Of a stretch of DNA of 64,000 nt, positions 32,168 to 40,073 are shown piece by piece. The notes under the pieces were generated by a model. The model did no database searches and was not told where the DNA came from. It worked only from the letters and a program-made list of their open reading frames with translations. The DNA is from Bradyrhizobium yuanmingense (GTDB taxonomy: Bacteria; Pseudomonadota; Alphaproteobacteria; Rhizobiales; Xanthobacteraceae). A program made the translations under genes and the position numbers. The stretch covers positions 612,092 to 676,091 of the forward strand of contig NZ_FMAE01000005.1 of the NCBI RefSeq assembly GCF_900094575.1, read 5' to 3'. How positions within the stretch are numbered: position 1 is the stretch's first letter; every line of letters starts with the position of its first letter.

Positions 32168-32286
32168 TCTAGCGGCGGGCATTCCCGCCGCCGATCGCGG
32201 AAATCGCCTCTTGTCGGGAAGCGGGTGGGTTTGGTGGTCATCGGGGGCCAACATTGGCGCAAATTCGCCTCTACGGGATATGCGCC

Positions 32287-33531
32287 ATGTCAACGCCGCC
32301 TCGCCTTCCTGACACTTTCAACCGCCTCGCCTGGTCCAATCTCGCAGCGCAGTCGGCCGAGCAGATCGCGCTCGCGGCAGCGCCCATCGTCGCCGTGCTG
32401 ACGCTGGGGGTGGCCGAAGGCCAGACCGGCCTGCTGCAGACCGCGCTCACCCTGCCCTTCGTCCTGTTCGCCATCCCCGCCGGCGTGTTTGCAGACCGAA
32501 TTTCCCGCCGCAGGCTGATGGCGAGCGCCGAGGCACTGCGGGCGGTGGCGCTCGCGGCCGTCGTGCTGCTGCTCACGCTGGGAGCCCTCAACCTGCCGCT
32601 GCTGGCCCTGCTCGGCTTCGCCGCCGTGTGCGGCACCGTCGTTTACAGCGTGGCAGCACCGGCGCTGGTGCCCTCGCTGGTGAGCTCCAACTTGTTGCCG
32701 GCGGCGAATGCGCGCATCGAGCTGGCGCGCACCATCGCCTTCGCCAGCGGGCCTGCACTCGGCGGTGCGCTGGTTGGGTGGTGGGGCGCGAGCCCGGCGT
32801 TCGGCTTTGCCGCGGCGCTCTCGGCCATCGCGGTCGTGCTGCTCTCCGGCATCTACGAGCCCGCACGTGCGCCGGCGCCCCGGCGGCATCCGCTCCAAGA
32901 GATCCGCGAGGGCGCGGCCTTCGTGTTTCACCATCCGCTGCTGCGGCCGGTCTTCATCACCCAGTTCATCTTCAACACCGGCTGGTTCCTGCAAATTGCG
33001 GTGTTCGTGCCTTACGCCGTGCGCCATCTCGGTCTGAGCGCCGCCGGTGTCGGCACGGTGCTGACGATGTACGGCGTCGGCATGGTGATCGGCGCGCTCC
33101 TCGCCACGCGCGTGATGAAGCGCATCGCCTTTGGCACCGTGGTGGGGCTCGGCCCCGTCACCGGCTTTGTCGCCGCCTTGGTGATGGCGCTGACGGTGCT
33201 GGTCCCCTCGCCCTGGCTCGCGGGCTTGAGCTTCTTCCTGCTCGGCGTCGGCCCGATCCTATGGGTGATCTCGACCACGACGCTGCGCCAGTCCGTGACG
33301 CCGCCGCGCCTGCTCGGCCGCGTCTCCGCCATCAACATCATGAGCTACGGCGCCCGCCCGCTCGGTTCAGTGCTGGGCGCGCTCGTCGGCGGCCTCTGGA
33401 GCGCGGAGGCATGCCTCTATCTCGCCGCGGCGTTATTCGGCGTGCAGGCGCTGGTGATCCTGCTGTCACCGGCAGTGGGACTGGACCGGCAGCCAGACAT
33501 GGTGGGAGATGAGGTGGCGGCGCGGTGCTGA
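32287..33531 (+). CDS. MFS transporter
   Basis: Major facilitator of 414 residues with about twelve hydrophobic segments and the family's motif A-like loop FADRISRRRLMASAE. The closest pattern is the drug/siderophore exporter group (EntS-like): LAWSNLAAQSAEQIALAAAPIVAV. ATG at 32287 is preferred; an earlier in-frame ATG at 32254 adds eleven residues. Divergent from mntH; both could share the intergenic region. Substrate unknown. Confidence 0.82.
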   Translation: MSTPPRLPDTFNRLAWSNLAAQSAEQIALAAAPIVAVLTLGVAEGQTGLLQTALTLPFVLFAIPAGVFADRISRRRLMASAEALRAVALAAVVLLLTLGALNLPLLALLGFAAVCGTVVYSVAAPALVPSLVSSNLLPAANARIELARTIAFASGPALGGALVGWWGASPAFGFAAALSAIAVVLLSGIYEPARAPAPRRHPLQEIREGAAFVFHHPLLRPVFITQFIFNTGWFLQIAVFVPYAVRHLGLSAAGVGTVLTMYGVGMVIGALLATRVMKRIAFGTVVGLGPVTGFVAALVMALTVLVPSPWLAGLSFFLLGVGPILWVISTTTLRQSVTPPRLLGRVSAINIMSYGARPLGSVLGALVGGLWSAEACLYLAAALFGVQALVILLSPAVGLDRQPDMVGDEVAARC

Positions 33532-33540
33532 CCACAAGTG

Positions 33541-33622
33541 CATTGCGAGGAGCGTAGCGACGACGCAATCCAAGGTCCCTCCGTTGAGGGACCCTCGATT
33601 GCTTCGCTGCGCTCGCAATGAC
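33541..33622. repeat. Palindromic intergenic repeat, family A, copy 2
   Basis: CATTGCGAGGAGCG..CAATCC at one end, GATTGCTTCGCTGCGCTCGCAATG at the other. Lies in the convergent gap between the MFS transporter and the cyclase gene. Confidence 0.85.
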
Positions 33623-33645
33623 GGCGCCTGTTGAGGCCGCGGAGA

Positions 33646-34905
33646 CTAACCCGCCAGATAGCGCTCGTAGCTGCCCCTGACCGGCTCGCTCGCGTCGACT
33701 TCCGGATCGAGCGTGTAGAGATCCTGCGCGCGGCCGATGCCGCGCAGCGCGTAGCGGCCGGTGGAGACGAGATAGCGGCGGCCGGCGGCATCTAGGCCCT
33801 TGTAGAATTCGGACGAGGCCAAGAGCTCGCGATCCACCGAGCGGCTCATCGAGGCGATGCGGCTGACCTCGTTGACGGTCGGGCCGACCACGGTGAAATC
33901 AAGCCGGTCCTCGCTGCCGATATTGCCGTAGAAGACCTCGCCGACATGCAGGCCGATATAGGCTGACGTGGTCGGACGGCCCTCCGCCGCCCGCCGTTCG
34001 TTCAGCGCAGCGACATTCTTGCGGAACAGGTGCTCGGCGCGGAGCGCGGCCCGCCGCGCATCCGCCATGTCCTCGCCCCAGAACATCGCGAGCACGCCGT
34101 CGCCGATCAGCTTCAGTACGTCGCCGCCGGCTTCGTGGATCGGATCGATCACGGCCTGCGCATAGTCGTTGAGGAACGGGATGATCTCGTCGGGACCGAT
34201 GCTCTCGCTGATGCCGGTCGAGCCGCGCAGGTCCGAATACCAAAGCACGGCATTGATGCGCTCGGTGACGCCGCGCGAGATGCGCCCGCGCAGCACCTGC
34301 TCGGAGGCGTCGCGGCCGAGATAGACCCGGCCGAGCGTGCGCGCGATGTCGACCTGCTGCGCCGACTTGATCGCGAGCCCCAACACCGGAACCAGATCGC
34401 GCAGCGCTTCCAGCTCCAGTCCGGAGAACCCGCTCGCGCGGCGGGTGGTCCAGCAGGAATAGAGGCAATCCATCAGGCCAAGCGCGCCGTTCTCGCCGAA
34501 GCGGTGGACGAAGGCGAGATAGTGCTTGTGGCCCTTCTCGGCGAGCTCGCCGATCTGCGAGAAATCCATCGACGGCGCATCGGCGAGATCGATCACCATC
34601 TCGTCGTGGCCATTCTCGAGCATGTGGAAGAACACCGAGCGGCGCCAGCTCTTGGCGGCGTCGCCGTCGGCGGTCGAGCCGTATTCGAAGGCATCGCTCT
34701 CGTTGCTGGGACGATCGCTCCAGCGGAAGCCGCGGCCTTCATAGATCGGATGCAGCGTGTCGATGACGACGAGGCCACGCGACAGTTCCAGCCCCTCGGC
34801 GCAGCAACGCTCGCAAAAGCCGCGGAGCAGTTCAATTTCAGGCAGGCCCGTGAGCCCCTGGCCGGTCAGCCAGTTCATCAGCGTAAGGCGCGAGGTCAAT
34901 TGCAT
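33646..34905 (-). CDS. Adenylate/guanylate cyclase domain protein
   Basis: A 419-residue protein with a C-terminal class III nucleotidyl cyclase domain. Metal-binding aspartates appear in YSDLRGST and IGDGVLAMF; FTVVGPTVNEVSRIAS carries the expected Asn and Arg. The catalytic set looks complete. The N-terminal 200 residues (LMNWLTGQGLTGLPEIELLRG at the start) form an uncharacterised sensory-type domain without membrane segments. Both are known in Bradyrhizobium, where such cyclases are highly expanded. Convergent with the MFS gene. Confidence 0.85.
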   Translation of the reverse strand: MQLTSRLTLMNWLTGQGLTGLPEIELLRGFCERCCAEGLELSRGLVVIDTLHPIYEGRGFRWSDRPSNESDAFEYGSTADGDAAKSWRRSVFFHMLENGHDEMVIDLADAPSMDFSQIGELAEKGHKHYLAFVHRFGENGALGLMDCLYSCWTTRRASGFSGLELEALRDLVPVLGLAIKSAQQVDIARTLGRVYLGRDASEQVLRGRISRGVTERINAVLWYSDLRGSTGISESIGPDEIIPFLNDYAQAVIDPIHEAGGDVLKLIGDGVLAMFWGEDMADARRAALRAEHLFRKNVAALNERRAAEGRPTTSAYIGLHVGEVFYGNIGSEDRLDFTVVGPTVNEVSRIASMSRSVDRELLASSEFYKGLDAAGRRYLVSTGRYALRGIGRAQDLYTLDPEVDASEPVRGSYERYLAG

Positions 34906-35069
34906 GCGCCATTATGGCGTGCATTCGTGACGAGCGGAAGGCGGATGTCTGCATACAACCCAAAGGCTCCCCGCCGGCAGCAGGTCGAATATGCCGCAGA
35001 CGCGGTTGACGCGCTCTCGCCGCGAGCTGCAAATGCGCCGATGACACGGCCGATCAGAAATACGAGGAC

Positions 35070-36227
35070 ATGACCCAGCGCCAGCTTCCGATCATCCTGG
35101 CGCTCGGCACCACGCAGACTCTGGCCTGGGCCTCCAGCTATTATCTGCCGGCGCTGCTCGCCGATCCCATGGGGCGCGAGCTCGGTGTCTCCTCCAACTG
35201 GATCTTCGGTGCGTTTTCGGCCGCGCTGGTGATCTCCGCAATGCTGGGCCCGCGCATTGGACGGCAGATCGATCTCGTCGGCGGCCGTCAGGTGCTGTCG
35301 GCCTCCAACGTGACCATTGCCGCCGGCCTCGTGCTGCTTGGCATATCGCAGTCGGTGATAGTGATGGCGATCGCCTGGCTGGTGCTCGGCATCGGCATGG
35401 CGATGGGGCTCTACGATGCCGCCTTCGCGGCTTTGGGGCGCATCTACGGCAGCGAGGCGCGCAGGTCGATCACCGGCATCACGCTGATGGCGGGCTTCGC
35501 CTCCACCGTCGGCTGGCCGCTCACCGCCTGGGGCCTCGCCCATATCGGCTGGCGCGAAACCTGTTTCGCCTGGGCCGCCGCCAACATCCTGATCGGCCTG
35601 CCGCTCAATTTCTTCATGTTGCCGGCGATCAAGGGCGCCAAGCAGGCGGCGGCCACTGCCGAGAAGCCGCATGTGCCGCTCGATCGTACGATGATCTTGC
35701 TCGCCTTCATCTTCGCGGCAGTCTGGACCGTCACCGGCGCGATGGCCGCGCATTTCCCGCGCATCCTGGAGGCGATGGGGGCGACGCCAGCCGAGGCGAT
35801 CGCGGCCGGCGCATTGATCGGGCCGGCGCAAGTCGGTGCCCGCATGCTGGAGGCCGGCTTCCTCAGCCGCTTCCATCCGCTGTGGTCGACGCGGCTCGCC
35901 AGCCTCACCCACCCGCTCGGCGCCGTGATCGTTGCGATTTTCGGCGGCGCTGCGGCGAGCGCGTTCGCGTTGTTCCACGGCTCCGGCAACGGCATTCTGA
36001 CGATCGCCCGCGGCACCCTGCCGCTGTCGATCTTCGGCCCGAAGGATTTCGGCTATCGCCTCGGCATCATCGGCGCGCCGGCACGGATGGCGCAGGCGGT
36101 GGCGCCGCTCGCCTTTGGCCTGCTCATCGACCTCATGGGCGCCAAGGTGCTGATCGTCTCATCCGCGCTCAGCCTCTCGGCGCTGGCAGCACTGTTCCTG
36201 ATCCGCACCGGGCGGCGGCCAGATTGA
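35070..36227 (+). CDS. MFS transporter
   Basis: Major facilitator of 385 residues with about twelve hydrophobic segments, beginning TQRQLPIILALGTTQTLAWASSYYLPALLADPM. Its first helix pair and GPRIGRQIDLVGGRQVL loop match the unnamed MFS group common in Bradyrhizobium. It starts 164 bases from the divergent cyclase gene. It is followed by a 63-residue membrane protein on the same strand. Substrate unknown. Confidence 0.8.
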   Translation: MTQRQLPIILALGTTQTLAWASSYYLPALLADPMGRELGVSSNWIFGAFSAALVISAMLGPRIGRQIDLVGGRQVLSASNVTIAAGLVLLGISQSVIVMAIAWLVLGIGMAMGLYDAAFAALGRIYGSEARRSITGITLMAGFASTVGWPLTAWGLAHIGWRETCFAWAAANILIGLPLNFFMLPAIKGAKQAAATAEKPHVPLDRTMILLAFIFAAVWTVTGAMAAHFPRILEAMGATPAEAIAAGALIGPAQVGARMLEAGFLSRFHPLWSTRLASLTHPLGAVIVAIFGGAAASAFALFHGSGNGILTIARGTLPLSIFGPKDFGYRLGIIGAPARMAQAVAPLAFGLLIDLMGAKVLIVSSALSLSALAALFLIRTGRRPD

Positions 36228-36258
36228 CCAGATCTGAGCTTTCGCGCACAAGCGGGCC

Positions 36259-36450
36259 ATGAGCGACGATAACAGCCCGCCCCGCACGTTCAAAGACCTC
36301 GTGCGCTGGGCGACCACGCCGCCGCAGGCCTGGGGCGTTTATCTGCTCGCGATCCTCCTGGTCTGGCTGGTCTCGTTCTATGCCGGCACGCTGAAACCGA
36401 AGAAGACGCCGGAGGCGAGCCCGCCGACAGCAACCGCGCCGAAGAGCTAA
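36259..36450 (+). CDS. Small single-pass membrane protein
   Basis: 63 residues with one transmembrane helix (WGVYLLAILLVWLVSFYAG) and a proline/threonine-rich tail. It begins 32 bases after the MFS gene and may be cotranscribed. Its stop overlaps the end of the broken DMT gene on the other strand. No family was recognised. Confidence 0.55.
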   Translation: MSDDNSPPRTFKDLVRWATTPPQAWGVYLLAILLVWLVSFYAGTLKPKKTPEASPPTATAPKS

Positions 36451-36850
36451 GCCACCTTCGACTCGCTGGTCGCAATCCCGATGCCGGCGAACACCGCGAC
36501 CAGCCCGGCCAGAAGATTGGGTTTGATCGGCTCGCCGATCAGCAGCGCCGCCAAGCGGCGGCGATCGGATTGACCGTCATCGTATTGGCGACCCGGGTCG
36601 GCGTCGCCCGCGCCAGCGCCATGACCCAGAGGATGAAGGCGAGCGCGCCGCCGCCGATGCCGAGATAAACGCCGGCAACCCATTGCGCCGCCGTGAAGCG
36701 CTCGAGCGCTGCAAAGCTGCCCTTCACCAACCCCGCCAGCACCAGCACGACGGCGAGCCTGTCGGCGATCTTCTGCATCGAGGCCGGCGGCGGCCGGATT
36801 GACGCTTGCCCCGATCGGATGCCCTTCCAGCTGGCGCGCTCTTCGCCCAC
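36447..36850 (-). pseudogene. Broken EamA/DMT-family transporter gene
   Basis: The C-terminal EamA half is recognisable in two frames: AALERFTAAQWVAGVYLGIGGGALAF..NTMTVNPIAA in one frame, then ALLIGEPIKPNLLAGLVAVFAGIGIATSE to the stop in another. The shift occurs near 36550. The N-terminal half is missing: sequence of another kind takes over near 36850, where the protease gene ends. It is therefore both frameshifted and truncated, and marks an old insertion or deletion boundary. Confidence 0.75.
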
Positions 36851-36851
36851 A

Positions 36852-38852
36852 TCACGGCGGATAGAGATCGCCATCACCTCGCTTCTCGTCCGGAGGGCTG
36901 GCTGGAGCATCGTGCACCGTCAACGGTCGCCGATCCGCAACCAATCGCGCCAGCTGCGGCGCGGCGGCGCTGGTACCGATGAGCCGAAACACCACGCCGC
37001 TTCGATTGCCCCCGGCACGTACACCCTGCAGAGCATCTGACTCGTCGCAGAACAGCGCATAGTCGGGACCAACTCGCCGCGGGAGCGGCCCGGTTCGTAC
37101 GGGGCCCGCCGACGAATAAGGCGACTTGCGTTTCGGCGCCGACAGAATGTAGCCGCCGGCCACCTGCACACCCGCGACGCTGTCCGTACCGATCCCGTTG
37201 AGGGTGCCCAGGCGAGAAACAAGCGAGCCGGTCTTGTCAAATTCCCCACCGGCATACGTGCAGCCGGCCTCGGCCGCGCGGCCCGCCTCCCATCCGGCGT
37301 CGATGAAGTACGAACGCTTCGCACCCGTGCGCATGTTCATGTTCGGATCGGTACGTGCCACATAGGCATGAACCTCGCTCCCCAACTCGATGCCCTCCAC
37401 CTTGATCTTCCAATTCCCATGCTCGGGCACCATGCCGGCTCCCGCGATGGTGGGCTCGACCGCAATCAGCCACACCCTATTGTCACCCCAGTCAACGGGG
37501 GCATACGCACCGGTATAGGGCGGAAGCGCCGGTGCAGCGGGCGGCGGGGGTGGGGGACCGGGAGGCGCTGGACCGGCAGTCGACGAGGAGCTACGACCGC
37601 CGGGCGAGGTGAGCGTAACAATGACATTGTCCGTGCAGTTCTTCTTCATCCAGACTTCGGCAAAGCAGAGCACGGTATTGTCGGGGGGAAGGCGCCACGT
37701 CCATTCGACATGGTCGGGCTCTGCCATGGTTTGCCTGACGAAATGGATGTGCCCATCGCTCAGATAGTTGTTGCCGGCAGGCAGGAAGACGTCGAGCTTT
37801 GGACTTACGGAAACGCCGTCATAGTGGGTGACAAGCTCCCTCAGCTTGCCCTCGAGCTCCGACGTGCCGTTGTGAGGTCCGGTTGTCGGCCCGTAGCTGA
37901 CATTGATCACCACGTTCGTTGTGCCAGAATCGACAAATGACATGATGTAATCGACTGCATCGGCGACGTAACCCTTCAGCCAGACGCCGGTCGCGTCACG
38001 AAGGCAGCTCTCGGGAAACTGCACGAACACGATATCTGCTTCGCAAGCGGGATCGGTCAGGGGATCTCCGGGCTGCCAACTTGGCGGATCGCGGCGCGCG
38101 ATGCGTGCCGAGAGCGGAATGCGTCCGGCGAGGACATCCATTACATGTGCACCATGCGAGGCCTGATGCTTGAGGGTCTTGAAACCTCCACGCGCGTAGC
38201 AGCCATCCTCGTCGATCGTGTTTGCCCTCTTGTGCAACTGGATCCAGTCGTTGAGCCCAACCACGCCGGATATGGAGTCTCGAAGGAACTCGAGGCCGTA
38301 ATTGAAATCGAACGGCTTCTCGCCAAAGACGTCGGCACCTACCGGGATCGGGACTCGGCCTGCGTGCTCGTTCTGATCCCAGACACCGCGCACGCGTGTC
38401 CCGGATGCGACACCCGCGATCCTTTTGACAAACTGAGCGGCCGCGAACGGACAGCCATCGTCGATCACGCCGATGAGGAGAGGTGTCGGTGGTTGTTCGC
38501 TCGCGGACCTGTTGCGCTGCGCACCCTTTTGTATGGCCGTCGGCTTCAACGGGAGGGACAGCTCGACCCGGGATACGTTGTCGTCCCACGCCCGGAAACT
38601 GTCCTTCTCGACAGCCCTTATGTAAGCCCGCATGGTCAGATATCGCGAGTTCGGGCTGGTCAGCCCGAATTCGGCGCCGAAGTCACTAGGACTCATGGCT
38701 CTCACAAAATTATCGGCCAGCCCGGCGTGCTTAAGCTCCACGAACAGAAATAGCTTGGACTCCTGCTCGTCGAAAAAATCGAAGTTCTTAAATTCGCTCG
38801 CGATTGCGTACCGGAGGTACGGGTCGAAGCATCTCGGCAATTCCTCGGCCAT
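36852..38852 (-). CDS. Subtilisin-like serine protease (S8 family), large cytosolic
   Basis: A 666-residue S8 protease. The triad is complete: Asp131 in GVIDDG, His233 in SHGAHV, Ser628 in GTSAAAP; Asn361 (PAGNN) is the oxyanion residue. Between Asn361 and the Ser is a 260-residue insertion with a proline-rich linker (about 427-446) and a beta-rich segment ending WKIKVEG that recalls the P-domains of convertases. There is no signal peptide; the first 125 residues form an unknown N-terminal domain. Last gene of a tight three-gene unit. Target and activation unknown. Confidence 0.85.
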   Translation of the reverse strand: MAEELPRCFDPYLRYAIASEFKNFDFFDEQESKLFLFVELKHAGLADNFVRAMSPSDFGAEFGLTSPNSRYLTMRAYIRAVEKDSFRAWDDNVSRVELSLPLKPTAIQKGAQRNRSASEQPPTPLLIGVIDDGCPFAAAQFVKRIAGVASGTRVRGVWDQNEHAGRVPIPVGADVFGEKPFDFNYGLEFLRDSISGVVGLNDWIQLHKRANTIDEDGCYARGGFKTLKHQASHGAHVMDVLAGRIPLSARIARRDPPSWQPGDPLTDPACEADIVFVQFPESCLRDATGVWLKGYVADAVDYIMSFVDSGTTNVVINVSYGPTTGPHNGTSELEGKLRELVTHYDGVSVSPKLDVFLPAGNNYLSDGHIHFVRQTMAEPDHVEWTWRLPPDNTVLCFAEVWMKKNCTDNVIVTLTSPGGRSSSSTAGPAPPGPPPPPPAAPALPPYTGAYAPVDWGDNRVWLIAVEPTIAGAGMVPEHGNWKIKVEGIELGSEVHAYVARTDPNMNMRTGAKRSYFIDAGWEAGRAAEAGCTYAGGEFDKTGSLVSRLGTLNGIGTDSVAGVQVAGGYILSAPKRKSPYSSAGPVRTGPLPRRVGPDYALFCDESDALQGVRAGGNRSGVVFRLIGTSAAAPQLARLVADRRPLTVHDAPASPPDEKRGDGDLYPP

Positions 38853-38888
38853 GGAATGCTCTCCACTTCGGTTGCAGGGACGTGTTTC

Positions 38889-40034
38889 CTACGGAAATCT
38901 TGTCGAAACTTCGTAGTAGGCCTTGTCCCATAGTTCCTTCATCAGGAGGGACTGCGTAACAGTCCCTCCTGTGGTTTCCGAATAGAACTTGTTGGCATTG
39001 AGCGCCTGGTCAGCATGGAAGGGATTGAAATCCGTGCGAGAGTTACTGTCGGCGTGGCTGGCGTTGAATTTGCGGCTCTTGGTTGCCGTGCTCCCGAGAC
39101 AACGGCCGACGAAGTACTCGCCCAAGGCGATACCCAGCATCCGCCCTGCCATGCTGTCGACTGGAAAATGGACTCCGGCCACGACCCGATTGGTTGCGAT
39201 TCGTGCGGCCTGCCGGTCGAGCTGCTCGACGATCTCCGGGAATCCGGATGTCGTCTTGTGCAGGCTCAATAGCCGTTTCAGCACGTAGGCTACCGCGTAA
39301 GCCTGCGTCGCATGTCCGCTCGGGAAACTTCCGTGTCCCGGCGTCGTGATCATCGGCTGAACCTGGGCGTTGTATTCCACGGGACGCGAGCACCCCAGCG
39401 CATGCTTGAAGCGCATTTCCACGTAAACGCAGAATTGCAGGACCATGTTGATGAGCTCGAATGTCCGCCTGGTCCTCTCGGGATGCAGGTAGACGATCGA
39501 GGACCAGAAGGCATACTGGGGATCGATCTGCGCCATGATTTCTGTGGCGCGTTCGTTGCGCAGCTCGGCCCAGCTCACGACCATCTCAATCTGGTCTTGA
39601 AACGTCGATTGGACCGGACGCCCTATCTCCGCAATCACGTATGCGGACGAGCGAACCAGGAATGCGTTCGGATCGGCGCCCGACACCTGAAGGGTGATGC
39701 CCTGCAGCATCTCCCCGACCGCTGTGTAGGCGCGCACCCACGGCTCCCAGCGATCCAATTGGGCTGGGTCTTCGATCGCCGGCAAGGCCGGCGCGTAGTA
39801 GTAAAAATACGGAGAGGTCGGTCGCTCCGGAACAACGATTGTCCCTTCGCGAGCGTGGATGAGTGCATCCACCATGATGGGATTGGCCCAGACGTCGCCG
39901 AGTGTGCCAATTATCGCCCCACCGGCCCCTCCAGCGCCGCCCGCTCCGCCTGCACCTCCTGCCCCCCCTGCGCCGCCGGCTCCGCCAGCACCACCTGCGC
40001 CGCCTGCTCCTCCCGCCCCGCCTAGTTGAGCCAT
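38889..40034 (-). CDS. PAP2/vanadium-haloperoxidase-like protein with Gly-Gly-Ala repeat
   Basis: A 381-residue protein. Residues 5-40 are twelve Gly-Gly-Ala triplets. The rest has the PAP2 phosphatase/vanadium haloperoxidase motifs: K-x6-RP (Lys210, Arg217), PSGH (238-241), and NR-x5-H-x3-D (282-293), with Asn in place of the usual Ser. No signal peptide or transmembrane helix is evident, so it resembles soluble vanadium haloperoxidases or acid phosphatases more than membrane lipid phosphatases. It is 39 bases after the cyclase gene and 36 before the protease gene. Confidence 0.82.
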   Translation of the reverse strand: MAQLGGAGGAGGAGGAGGAGGAGGAGGAGGAGGAGGAGGAIIGTLGDVWANPIMVDALIHAREGTIVVPERPTSPYFYYYAPALPAIEDPAQLDRWEPWVRAYTAVGEMLQGITLQVSGADPNAFLVRSSAYVIAEIGRPVQSTFQDQIEMVVSWAELRNERATEIMAQIDPQYAFWSSIVYLHPERTRRTFELINMVLQFCVYVEMRFKHALGCSRPVEYNAQVQPMITTPGHGSFPSGHATQAYAVAYVLKRLLSLHKTTSGFPEIVEQLDRQAARIATNRVVAGVHFPVDSMAGRMLGIALGEYFVGRCLGSTATKSRKFNASHADSNSRTDFNPFHADQALNANKFYSETTGGTVTQSLLMKELWDKAYYEVSTRFP

Positions 40035-40073
40035 TGCCTGCCTCCTTATGAAAACAAGTCGGTATGAGGTTAG

